Positions 1-10,056 of a DNA stretch of 64,000 nucleotides are shown here, piece by piece. Source of the DNA: Seminavis robusta (lineage: Eukaryota; Bacillariophyta; Bacillariophyceae; Naviculales; Naviculaceae); the NCBI GenBank assembly GCA_903772945.1, contig CAICTM010000242.1:1-64000 (forward strand), written 5' to 3'. The notes beneath the pieces are model-generated. The model saw only the letters and a list, made by a program, of their open reading frames with translations, did not search any database and was not told the origin of the DNA. Position numbers and translations under genes: made by a program. Within the stretch, counting starts at the first letter, position 1; every line of letters begins with the position of its first letter.

Positions 1-373
1 AGAGACTCTCTCCAACACTATTGATCGGCCTCCACCTGGTTGATCCCCTTTTATTATGTCATCTATCACTTCCGCAATCATGCATACTACCACGCATCTA
101 CGAGCTACACCATTAGATCGGGCTCCCACGGATTTCTTAAAAAAAATCAATCATCGAGACCATCCGCTGATTATACAACACCGCATCTCATATACCGGGC
201 TCACCATGCACCCTTAAGGCCTCGAAATAAGGACCTCAATCTCATTTACCTCCACTTTTCTCTTCCTCTTCTTCTCCTAATCCGTACACCCCGTCACACA
301 ATCAGGCTCCTCTCCTCAGTGGGCACCTTACGCCTTCAGGGTTCGCTCCACTTGTGTGGTGTTTTGTGTGGTG

Positions 374-1156
374 GTCAGAATAAGCTTTCAGTCCAGGTTA
401 AGGTTTCAATCCTGACCTCGACTTCACATCTCCTTCTGCGTCATGCTCCAGCTCAAGCGTGTCGTGAGGCTCTCCCCAAGTCCATCCGGACTGAGATATA
501 GCCAACAACCAACCACATGACCACTTCAGGGATGATGAGCACGAACGAAGGAGAAGAGCGACCGGAGGCAATACCCGAAGGGATATGTCCGGTCAGAGAG
601 ATACTGTCATGCAGTCAGAAGCACTCAGCTACGCAGAGCAAAACAGCTAGAAGAGGTTCACACAAGACCTTATTAAGCAGCAATAGATCAGAACATCAGA
701 ACTCTGTCAGAATGTAGCCGTGTGGGCTTCCAACCCTCAGATTGGCATTGGATTGAGCCTGAAGCACCAATAACCAAAGAATATACCATAGGCAAGCAAG
801 TGCTAATTCATCTTGTCGTTTTGCTATATTATATCATATGTCTATATCCACAAAGATCACCAACAACATGTTTAAATTTGTATAAGCTCGTTCCTCTCAT
901 CCAACACCAGCCCACTTCACGCCACCACTACCGGTTTACGTCAGAATAAGCTTTCAGTCCAGGTTAAGGTTTCAATCCTGACCTAGACTTCACATCTCCT
1001 TCTGGGTCATGCTCAGATCAAGCGTTGTGAGGCTCTCCCCAGTCCATCCGGACTGATAGATAGCCAACAACCAACCACATTGACCATGGATGATGAGCAA
1101 GCAGAGCGAAGGAGAAGGCGACACGAGGGCAATCCCGAAGGGAATGGGTTCAGATA
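374..1156. repeat. Diverged direct repeat pair, possible LTR-like remnant
   Basis: A segment of about 220 bp at 374-601 returns in the same orientation at 940-1156. Both copies begin GTCAGAATAAGCTTTCAG and pass through a shared CATCCGGACTGA, with small length differences. The roughly 340 bp between them is AT-rich and not repeated. Direct repeats of this size could be old long-terminal-repeat pieces or a local duplication. I see no primer-binding site or polyprotein between them, so the family is unassigned. If it is an LTR element it is an old, broken one. Confidence 0.5.
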
Positions 1157-2564
1157 ACCCGAGCAATAAGAATGTAGCTACCAAGTAATCAAAGGTACAT
1201 CAAAAATGTACTGTTCCCAGCAAAATGATATGAATGAGGCTTGTAGCTAAGACATCTTTTATTGTTTGCTATGCATTCACCTTCTCCAGAAAAAACCGAA
1301 GAAACCAGTGGAGGTAATGACACGAGACACGTAGAGAAAAAGAGCAGGAGTATACTACTCGTCCCATCACACTATTGTTCTTTGCTACAACGAGTCATTC
1401 CAGGGCGCAGAGGGAGTTCGATGGAGGAGGAATTGTCGGTTGGTCAGATGTAGAGATTGAAGACGTGTTGGTTTGAAAGAGCATTGTGTTAGCTTTGGGT
1501 ACTACGGACATGATGATGATAACGTCGGATTGAATCCTCAGTGAGATTACACAGACGTCAGAACTACAGAGGACCTCACCTTCAAACTCCTTTGGATTAC
1601 ATTCAAGAAACTCATGAGGTCAGCAAGCGTCCCAAAAAGAAAGCCAAAGATTGCTGGTAGGAGATGTTGCAAAGTATGATCAGGGAGGGAGCATCGATGT
1701 AATTAAATCTATCGTAGGTTGGAAAAGAGACCATTTTAAGGAGGGTGATGCAGCTAGTGAAGAGATTTGGAATTTTGTCATGTTCCCAGTTGATGACTCT
1801 TTTGATGACACACAAACGTGGCCGACCTTGAAGCGGAGGCAAGGACATTTCGAAAAAAGTGGCCGTCCTTGGATTCGAAAGCACGTTCGAGCTCTTCCGG
1901 GTCATTGATACTACAGCCCCCCCCCCCTTCAACCTTCTTTATTTGTGAACATGAAGCCCTCTCTGTTTTTCCCATCACCCCGTCCCCCGGGCCACCTCCA
2001 TTCTACCCCAAAAGCCCAAGAAAACCAGGTATTTACCCACACATTGACCTTAAATATTACCCACCTACGATTCTTTTCCACAAATAGTAGTAAATTCCCG
2101 TAGAATCCTCTATTTTATCCCCCAACCCCCCTAAACTGCTCCTTTTTGCAACGGTTTATAGATGTGTGAATAAGCACGACTCTCTTGGGCAGTTATTTTC
2201 ATTCCCAGTTCCTTGTGGGATTTGAACCTGACAGGATGTTCTTCGAGTCAACAGGGCCACGTCACACTGTGACTCGTGCTTTTGAAATATGCTGGTGTTG
2301 GTGGACTGAGTCATCTTAATCGAATAGGTTGAATTCATTTGATTTAGAGTGTGGGTTAATGTATTCCTCGACATCATAATGGGGTCTCGTTTTAGAGTCT
2401 GGGTTAATGAGACAGTTAATGGGGTTCTCGTTTTGCAGGAGAGACGTAGGGCTTAGGTCCAAAGGTGCCTGGCATTAAATGCAATGATGTCATCGCAGCT
2501 GAGATTTCAAAAAGAACTGGCTATTTATTTGCTCTAGTTTTCGTCACGCCTGCTGGTATCATCT
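1157..2564. other. Spacer without a confident gene
   Basis: No convincing gene. A short open frame at 1651-1908 (+) is acidic and Trp-containing but matches nothing I know. A poly-C run lies near 1916-1927. On the minus strand near 2209-2220 there is a tRNA B-box-like word (GGTTCAAATCC), with a weak A-box-like word about 30 bp before it. The surrounding bases do not fold into a cloverleaf, so at most this is a tRNA-derived relic. Confidence 0.4.
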
Positions 2565-2604
2565 CTAAGTAATTGTCAAGCTGCAAACGATAATTGCTCC
2601 AGAA

Positions 2605-2890
2605 AATCCTTCTGCCAAACAATGAATCGACTCTGCGAGCCATTCTGTGCAGTTTTCAGGTGCTTTTGGCAGAAAAAAAGTCATCTGCCAGAGACAAACA
2701 CCCTCCCGGCAGAAAAAAAACCACCTCCCGGCAGAAAAAAACACCTCCCGGCAGAAAAAGCCATGCCGGCTTTCGGAACTGCAGAGTTCGAGGGCTTCTG
2801 CAGAGTGCACGCCAGCCTGCTTCAGGAAAAAAAGTGTTTCTGCGGACTCAAAAAGGGCGTTTCTGCAGAGTTTTTCATTCCCAGTGATTG
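2605..2890. repeat. Degenerate GGCAGAAAAA-type short repeat
   Basis: The word (C)GGCAGAAAAA recurs at short intervals in the left half. TTCTGCAGAG/TTCTGCGGA words, roughly its complement, recur in the right half. The block lies where the LRR gene should continue with further repeats. Translated on the minus strand it gives a Phe/Cys-rich tail unlike any LRR, so I read it as non-coding repeat that has replaced or interrupted the 3' part of that gene. Confidence 0.5.
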
Positions 2891-2918
2891 TGTTTGGTAG
2901 CACCTTCATGATACTTAC

Positions 2919-4700
2919 AGTTCCTGTGAGGGCATTGTTGTTGACTGGAAATGCTCCCAAAGATGTGAGCTGTCCTATTTCCGTTGGAATGGTGCCAGAG
3001 AGAGAATTTGACCCCAAATAGAGCGTTTCCAATTTGCTAAGCCTGGAGATCTGATGAGGCAATGTTCCTGAGATTTGATTCCCATCAATGGTCAGGAACT
3101 CCAGGTTTGTCAGCATCCCAATCTCCACAGGGAATGATCCTGTAAGTCGGTTTCTGTCCATGATTGCAAATGCTAGATTGCTTAGCATGCCAATCTCACT
3201 TGGCAAAGAGCCAGTGAGAGGCAGCATGCTAATAATGGCTGCCTGCAAGTCCTGAAGATTTCCAATCTGTGGAGGTAAGGTGCCGCCAATCGGGCTCCCA
3301 AAGAAGCTCATGGTCTTCAAGGATGTCAGCAAGAACATTTCTTTTGGAAATTGACCCGTCAAATTGTTTCTGTGCAGCCAAAGCTGCTGGTATGCATCCT
3401 TCTCTATATCAGCATCTTGCATGACATTGCCTTGTGGTTCATGGTGAATGGCTGTGGAGTTCAATAGTTGACATGGGTTTGGATGCTCAACAGCAAAGTA
3501 CTGAGATCCAGTCCCAATGGGTAAGGCATTGGGTAGGGGATCACTTCCATACCAGGTGCATTCATGATGAACGTGTGACAACCAGTTGTCATTTTTGGTC
3601 CAGTAGGGACCACCAGTTGAATAGTATAGTGTTGCCAATGCAAACCTTTGGAGAACTCTCCATTCTTGCTCAACATAGTAGCTGGTGAGGCTGAGATCTT
3701 CCAAAAGCCATGTGAACGCTTTCGACTGTGGAGACTCTAGCTCGTCAAGTGCACCAATCGTCTAATCAGGCAAGATCCCAAAAACGTATCCCTGCAGAAA
3801 TGATGTTGGTGAAAAAGATGGAGCTGTGGGGTTGACCTGTGAGGGAGGCACAGTCAATGTAGCTTCTGCATCTGCTTTTCGACTCTGTGATACAATCACT
3901 GCAAGCACAATGATTGCAACAACAAACACACCTATTCCAAGTAGAAACATAGTCCGTTCAGTGGCTCTTTCGCTCGTTCTATCAATGGCAGGTTCATGAT
4001 GCTCATCTGCGTGCGGCAAGTCTTCAGTACTTTCCACAGGATTTGCCACTGCCAAGCCTTCATTGCTATCTTGGACATTGTTTGTGGGAGCATGTTCTGG
4101 CATCAAGGCTTCCATATCTCTCTCCAGTTCTTGATTGCCAGAAGGAGCCGGCGCCACAGCATAAGCACCGGGTACTTGATAGTCGTCTTCGTCATTTGGT
4201 CCAGGGACGTCATCATCAGCAGGTGGTGGAGGAATGACATTTGCTGCTTCACACAAAGCAGCATCTATCCCTTCTGCTGAATGATGTCGCTGGATACCAG
4301 CAGGGTTCAATCTGTCTCCTTTCTTCTGGGGATCAATTTCTCCTGACTGTCCTTCTGAAAGGGTTCTGCCAGTAGTCGTTCCCTTCTTGTGGTCTCTGTG
4401 CAGTTTCATTTCTTGGCCTTGAGCTGAGTACAGGTTCCCGATATCCGTAGCTTCACTTTGGACTTCCTCTTCGGACTGCCCTTGTATCGATGTCTTCTCG
4501 GTTTCCCTTCCCAATGGAGGAGTAACAATAGGGTTGGCAATGTCCCTGCCTTCAGCTGCGTACTGTTTCACAATGGCATCCAATATCTCTCTGTTTTCAG
4601 TATCGGAAATGCTCTCGTCCTCGGCTGTGCCCTGGCTCGCGCTGTTGTGGGTGTCATCATCTTGCTGGTTGCCTTTCGTCATTTTGGGGTTGCCTTTCAA
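2919..4700 (-). pseudogene. LRR receptor-like transmembrane protein, interrupted and 3'-truncated
   Basis: Diatom-type leucine-rich-repeat membrane protein. The N-terminal part (4700 down to 3762, 312 residues) is a hydrophilic Glu/Asp/Gln-rich, presumably cytoplasmic, region followed by one membrane helix at about residues 250-271 (FLLGIGVFVVAIIVLAVIVS) and a Ser/Pro-Thr linker. A TAG at 3762-3764 follows ILPD. The same frame then continues directly with the expected extracellular cap (FALATLYYSTGG, NWLSH, Cys pair) and seven LxxNxLxGxIP-type repeats. Family members usually read LPDYT here, so the stop probably replaced a Tyr codon. At 2918 a perfect donor GTAAGT follows ...LTGT, but no LRR exon exists downstream; the frame only runs on through repeat DNA to 2565. 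Likely a host pseudogene; stop readthrough or a base error cannot be excluded. Ligand unknown. Confidence 0.75.
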
Positions 4701-5362
4701 CCAGCTAGCAGTATTTGGGAGAAGAAATTATGAGGACTACAAGGAATGAGAAAAAACACAACCACAAAAGCAGCAGAGATTGATGGTCGCAGCACAGCTC
4801 TGGTGCCAAAGCTATGCAGGAAGCAATGAAGCAATAAATAGATGCAAGAAGCGGTGAAGTACGGAGTGAGAATAGGATCATGTGGAAGGAGCGAGCTTGT
4901 GAATGCTCAGCACAATCGAGCGACGAGTGACGTTCCAAGGGTTCTGAAGAAGATTCTTCCAGACGATCCATTGTTTCTATGGGTTCATTCTTGTAGAAGC
5001 AGGAAGCAATAGCTGAAGCAATACCGGTACATGTATTACGTATTACATGCAAGAAGCAGCAATATCACGTACAATGAGCCAGCGACTACCGGTACAGTGT
5101 ACTCGTTTTGACCAGTGAATTGAATTGTCGATGCGAAGCCCTCAAGGCCGCAAGGACTTTATAAAGAATTTACCATGATCCATCAGAGATTTAACAAATC
5201 GATGTGAAAAGGTTTAAAAGAGACCTCCAAGCATTATCATACAGTAAATAATGGTGGCCGCAACGAGCGGCACCAGGTTACCATGTTACCATCCCTACCT
5301 CGTCATGTATGTATTGGAGGGTCAAGGGAACTCATTGAACTAAAAAGGCGAGCTACTTCAGC
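4701..5362. other. Upstream region of the LRR gene
   Basis: Presumed promoter side of the minus-strand LRR gene. It has many short GAAGCAATG/GAAGCA words between 4830 and 5055, and no gene I can support. The hAT-type element starts immediately to the right. Confidence 0.4.
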
Positions 5363-5854
5363 TAGTGATGGGCAAATACACGTATTTTAAGTTTTGATAC
5401 GTATAATACGTATAATACTGTATAATACTGTATTAACCTATGGTCTGTCCGTCTGCCCATGCACATTATATTGTGCATTCTACGGTTCGAAATAGTCTCA
5501 TCAACAAGATTGTGAAGATGCTGCTCTATTGCTATGTCAACTTGAGGCTTTCAAAGTCTCTTGAACCATCTGGGAATCAGTCGATGGCAGCTTTTGCAGA
5601 GCTCTTACTGCTGATTTAGACCAGTTCTTGGTAGATCTAGGCCTTGATGAGGATCTAGGCCTTGATGAGGATGATGCAGCATCTGTAGCCAAGTCTAGTG
5701 GGCCTTGGGAGGGTAAACTGGATAGCTAAGACCTCCAAAATTAGCAGTAGTAGTTAAATACGTATAATACGTATGTATTGAAGTTGGGGACCATGTATTA
5801 TACGTGTATTATACGTATGTATCAATGGGTGTATCAAAGGGGTGCCCATCACTA
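5363..5854. mobile_element. Non-autonomous hAT-like DNA transposon, 492 bp
   Basis: The ends are perfect 12-bp terminal inverted repeats: TAGTGATGGGCA at 5363-5374 and TGCCCATCACTA at 5843-5854. They are flanked by a perfect 8-bp direct repeat, acttcagc, at 5355-5362 and 5855-5862. An 8-bp target duplication with short T/CAGTGATGGGCA-type termini is the signature of the hAT superfamily. Both sub-terminal regions carry repeats of ATACGTATAATACGTAT. The interior holds an 18-bp tandem duplication (GATCTAGGCCTTGATGAG, near 5634-5669) and a short open tail but no recognisable transposase, so the element depends on a helper. Intact termini and target duplication suggest a fairly recent insertion. 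Confidence 0.88.
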
Positions 5855-6248
5855 ACTTCAGCTGCTACATTACTTCTATCGAGCTATCCATCATCGGTGT
5901 TGTTACGTTGTTACACTACTAGACGCATCTAAAGGATTTAACAACACTAGACGAGGGTAAAGCGATGTGCTCGACGGGGGGTAAAGCGATTAATTCGCTG
6001 GGATGAGGGATCGAGATCACCAGATCGATGGCAGCCTTCTGCAGGAAAATGTGACGGACGTTGTGCAACCAGGAGGGGGGGGGGGACGGTTGAGAGGCCG
6101 AATGGATACTCCGAATTCCGAATGCGTAACCAGGCAACTCTGATGAGTTCTTAGTTTTAGTACATGTACTTCCCATTTCCTATGGTACTCCAGTACTGTC
6201 CTCTGGAGCAGTTACTGGTGGTACCAGGTTATGGTCTTCACGTCACAG
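5855..6248. other. Spacer between the two elements
   Basis: Contains the right target duplication of the hAT-like element, a run of G near 6073-6082, and direct words GGTAAAGCGAT at about 5955 and 5980. No gene seen. Confidence 0.4.
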
Positions 6249-6958
6249 CAGGGGGTAGAGAGCACTACATACAGCCTGTGCATATGAACAGGATTTTTAG
6301 AGAGCCAGCCTGCAGTCAAATTTTGGTCTGACAGGCGACGCGATTCCTGTGCAATTGAACAGGCGACGTGATTCCTGTGCAATTGTACAGGACGGACGCG
6401 ATTCCTGTGCAATTGTACAGGATTGACGCAATTCCTGTGCAATTGAACAGGATGCGTCAATCCTGTACAATTGCACAGGAGCTTATTAAGCATAAGAACA
6501 AGAACAACTGATCCTTTCACTACTACTACCACCACTACTACCACAGAAAATATCTGGCTCTTGCATTCATTTGTGGCTTGTGGCTTTGGGTTTGTCACTG
6601 AGAGATTTGGACTTCATTTCTCCTGATTTCTTTTTCATTATCTGAGAAGAGGAAAACACAGGAAGTTGCAACCATCTATTCTTTGCAGAGGACATGCTTG
6701 ACTGTAATGCTGAACGTAATGGCAGATCTATGTGTTACTGTAAAAGCCTACCCAGAAAAAAACGTCACAATTCCTGTGCATTTGAACAGGACGTCGAGCT
6801 CCTGGTATGTACAGCCTCCTGTACATATGAACAGGCGTCGCTATCCTGTTCGATTGCACAGGAAATTGGACGTTTTTGAATTCAGGCCAAAAAAATCAAT
6901 CTGGGGGCATCCTCCCTGTTCATATGCACAGGCTGTATGTAGTGCTCTCTACCCCCTG
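6249..6958. mobile_element. Foldback element with ten 18-bp near-palindromes
   Basis: The outer arms 6249-6292 and 6915-6958 are a perfect 44-bp inverted repeat. Inside lie ten copies of the near-palindrome CCTGTNCAnnTGnACAGG: 6275, 6346, 6374, 6404, 6434, 6462, 6773, 6818, 6845 and 6915, each 18 bp. They are joined by GACGCGATT-like spacers. The central 200 bp has a CTA/CCA triplet run (about 6516-6543). Open frames across the block merely spell the repeat (PVQLHRN, PVHMHR) and are not genes. The structure matches a foldback-type mobile element or MITE. I could not identify a target duplication, so the outer boundary is uncertain and could extend a few tens of bases each way. Confidence 0.7.
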
Positions 6959-7368
6959 TCACTGCTGGTACTGTACGGTAGCATACTATGTACCAGGTAC
7001 TCTAGCTACCAGTAGTAAAGGCTTATTGAAACTTCTCGAAGAAATCGCTGCAGTTTTTGTACATGTAGCCGTGTACAGTCAACACTCACTAAAGTTCCAT
7101 CCCCCAGCATTAAGAAAAAAACGGACTGAATTACCGAACTTTAGATCTTTGGAGCCCCATATCGGCCCGTTCGTGGTCTTAGGACCCACCCAGGTGGGTC
7201 CTGTCATATTCTATTGTTGTTGGGGGGAAAAGGAGAGATACATGTAAGCGGTCTTGGGGTGGAACTGCTTTGCTCATATGTATGGTGTCTGTATTGTGTT
7301 GGACCAGTAGAACATGCTATGTGGCTAGCTAGTTTCGAGCTCTCTAAGATGCCTGTCATGAAAGATAG
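6959..7368. other. Spacer right of the foldback element
   Basis: Unique sequence with no gene I can support. It includes a short direct pair around CCCACCCAGGTGGG (near 7185), which is itself palindromic. Confidence 0.3.
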
Positions 7369-7767
7369 ATGAAGAAACTTCATATATGTATAAATGAACA
7401 ATCTGAATGCTGGGTCCTAATTGGCAGCACTGTCTCAAACTGCCACAAAGCACATTCACTTGTCAGTCATGAGAACTATGCCGCTTGTCTGATTGGGAAA
7501 TTTCCTCTGTGGAATGCCCAAATGACAGCGGTCGGAATGACCATGTTTTTCATCTGTGATCATACGGTCACAGGCAATTTGCTGTTGAGTCAAGACCCGA
7601 CTACAACAGATGCTCCGTTCTATGTTGTAACGAGCAGTTTGACATGGATGTTTTATGGTCCTGCATTGTTGCTCTTGTCCTTGAGTGGGTACCATCCTGA
7701 CATTCTCCTGGTGTTGGCACCAAATCATCAGATCGATGCCTCAAGGGCAACGAAGAAGAAAGAATAA
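7369..7767 (+). CDS. Uncertain small hydrophobic ORF
   Basis: A 132-residue ATG-started frame. It has two hydrophobic stretches (around residues 60-75 and 95-120, the latter TWMFYGPALLLLSLSG) and a basic C-terminus (ATKKKE). I do not recognise it. The flanks are repeat-rich, there is no obvious signal peptide, and composition is not clearly coding. It may be a small membrane protein or a chance frame. Confidence 0.22.
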   Translation: MKKLHICINEQSECWVLIGSTVSNCHKAHSLVSHENYAACLIGKFPLWNAQMTAVGMTMFFICDHTVTGNLLLSQDPTTTDAPFYVVTSSLTWMFYGPALLLLSLSGYHPDILLVLAPNHQIDASRATKKKE

Positions 7768-8920
7768 AGCTCCTGAATCAAACAACAACAACGGGACAAC
7801 AAATTGCAGCGCTTCGTTGGTTGCAGCAAACAGCTGTGCTTCTCTACTAGTAGACTAGAGTGCACTTAATTAGTTGGCACTGCAGTACCAACCAATAGCC
7901 TAAGGCCACCTTCTTCTCCACAGGCTTCAATTCTTCATCCTCCAGGACTTGCTTCTTCTTTCATGTGATATACAGTCGCACCGGGATACCGAGTGGTTCA
8001 AACTAAAAAGAGCCCGCACACCCAAGCCTTCCCAGGGTCGTCGGGTCTTGGGCAAGACGAATAATGCCTCATGCTAGAACACAACCATAAAGACATAAAC
8101 GTGGCTTGTAGCGATTTCCATCGAGAAAGCGAATCTTTGGCTGTGACGGCTCTCACCAGCAACAGGAAAGCAGAATTCCATACGGCTCAGTGGCAGATCA
8201 CTTGGTGTACTGGTAGGCCAACTCTTTCTAAACTAGGTAGCAGGTAGCTAGAACAATCAGGTCGATGTCAGGAGCTGGCACCTGGAGTCTCCTGAACGTA
8301 GAAGCAGCCCTTGATTACCTGGTCATGGCATCGTGTCGTTTATTCGCAGACATCCGCAGGATAGCGGAAAGATAAGTTTCGAGGCAGCATTGGTCCTTTG
8401 ACGAGAGCTGATGTCGGTGGGCTGGTTTGGGTTGGGTTGCCTGCGCATGACGTCATCGTGATGGCTGTGACAAGATCTTCCGCGAAGCTCGTAAACCATG
8501 GCGTGGAAACTAGTATACAAGGGGTTTTTAGAGTAGGGAAATTATCTATGGAAGCCAGCCGGGGCCAGGCTTAAGCAAAGAACAGTCGAAATTCAGGACT
8601 AGGTTCTGAGGGATCAGGGGCAAGAAATTGAGGACCATTACGGGGGGCACTTGATCATTCACTGAAGCAACCTCCAACTAAATGAGCTGCCATTAGCTGC
8701 GAGCAGTGAAAACTCTTCCCTTGGCACGATAGCCAAGTTGATTGATTGTGCACGATCAGACGTCAGTTCGATCGTTCCACCCGAGTTTGATCGATGATGG
8801 CAATTTTGACAACGGCTAGATTTGGATCAATGATTGATTGTCTCACAATTCCAAAAACTTCGCGATCCTAACCAACGCAACAAACCTTAAAACAAACTTA
8901 TCCTTCAGTACGAAGCAATC
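7768..8920. other. 1.15-kb spacer, upstream of the Cys-rich gene
   Basis: No gene seen. The last 200 bp before 8921 should hold the promoter and 5' leader of the secreted Cys-rich protein; the leader is A-rich just before the ATG. Confidence 0.35.
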
Positions 8921-9580
8921 ATGAAAATCTCTGCTGCAACAACAGTTGCAGCTGCTGTCAATGTTCTCTTGGTTGTTGGAACCAACGCTGAGCTTCTACG
9001 CCGTCGCACAAGCCAAGTCTGTTCTACCCAGCAAGCTTTGGAGTTCGATTGTGATATTATGGACGATGTAGTGGGAGTGTATGTGTGCCGTGCAGGGGCC
9101 ACAACCTGTGTCAATCCAAGTGCAACCCTTTCAACTGATACTTGTGGTTGCTGCACCGGTGACAACCGTCTTGACTGCATTGATGACGGTGATTTTGGAG
9201 GGATGGGACAAGGTGCCAACGGAGAATTGTCCACTGTCGCGAACGTAACAACAATGAGAAATACCGTTGCCACTGGAACTACCTTCACCGCTCCTGGAAC
9301 AGTCAATGAAGTATCTCGTGGCACTGGCGGCGCTTGTGCTGCTTTCTTGCTAGAATTTGATTGCGATATTGCCGACGATGTGGTTGGAGTATTTGTGTGT
9401 CGTGGCGGTCAAACCACGTGTGTGCTGGCTGCCGACGCCATGTCCTCGGATACCTGCGGGTGCTGCCCCGGAGACTCCAGAGCGGGTTGCGAAGAAGACG
9501 GTGATGCTTGGACTGGAGGAGATGACGATGCTGTGGATGACGATCCTCTCGAAATTGAAGGAGTGAACGATGATGTCTAA
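8921..9580 (+). CDS. Secreted protein with duplicated 8-Cys module
   Basis: 219 residues. Residues 1-23 form a signal peptide (hydrophobic core AAVNVLLVVG, cleavage near TNAE), followed by a basic LLRRRT stretch. Two copies of one Cys-rich module follow, at about residues 30-90 and 138-195. Each has the order LEFDCDI-x-DDVVGV-x-VCR, TTC, DTCGCC, and an acidic end. With the Cys just before each, there are eight cysteines per copy, compatible with four disulfides. The modules are joined by a Thr/Val-rich linker, and the protein ends in an Asp-rich tail. I do not recognise the family; the role is presumably extracellular or in the secretory route. The start follows a purine-rich leader and is the only ATG giving the signal peptide. 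Confidence 0.75.
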   Translation: MKISAATTVAAAVNVLLVVGTNAELLRRRTSQVCSTQQALEFDCDIMDDVVGVYVCRAGATTCVNPSATLSTDTCGCCTGDNRLDCIDDGDFGGMGQGANGELSTVANVTTMRNTVATGTTFTAPGTVNEVSRGTGGACAAFLLEFDCDIADDVVGVFVCRGGQTTCVLAADAMSSDTCGCCPGDSRAGCEEDGDAWTGGDDDAVDDDPLEIEGVNDDV

Positions 9581-10056
9581 ACATCTACTAGCTATGTCTG
9601 AGACCAATTCGCTTTCTGGTGAGCCCGATTGTCGCAAACAAGTACAGTAGAACAATGAATACACACCAACGAGTGCTAGTTCTAATAGAGAGTGCTGGAT
9701 TCCGATGCTACAATACCTCTTTTCCTATCGTGCCGTAGTATCCAGCACGCTGTAGCTTGGATGGCGCCAGGGAAGTACTGTGTCTGTAGCCACGCAGATA
9801 GATGCTGCTACCATATGTACAGCTACATAATCCTTTGAAATATCCGGAGAGAGCTGAGTTCCGGTACCGGTACCAAACCCGTCCTTGGGACGAGCATTTC
9901 TTTTTGGTCGTGCTTTTTTCTTCGTTGGTCGCGTGTACATTGAGGGTATCCTTTGCCAAGGGTGTTTCCCAGTTTCCCATCTGCCCATGACGCTCGAAGA
10001 AAACAGGTGGCAAGATCCCACTCATGGAGGTACCATCTTCATCATTATCTCTCGAC

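Noticed and set aside
40-949. Plus-strand ATG frames of 66-153 residues at the left end
   Set aside because: They cross the direct repeat, change character at its borders and show no domain or coding bias.
2209-2290. A true tRNA gene on the minus strand
   Set aside because: T-stem and anticodon stem do not pair and no acceptor stem is present.
4705-5052. 115-residue minus-strand frame upstream of the LRR gene
   Set aside because: No family resemblance; its Cys/Ser/Leu composition matches the GAAGCA repeat words of the spacer.
6212-7015. Frames spelling PVQLHRN / PVHMHR repeats on both strands
   Set aside because: They are translations of the palindrome repeat of the foldback element, not proteins under selection.
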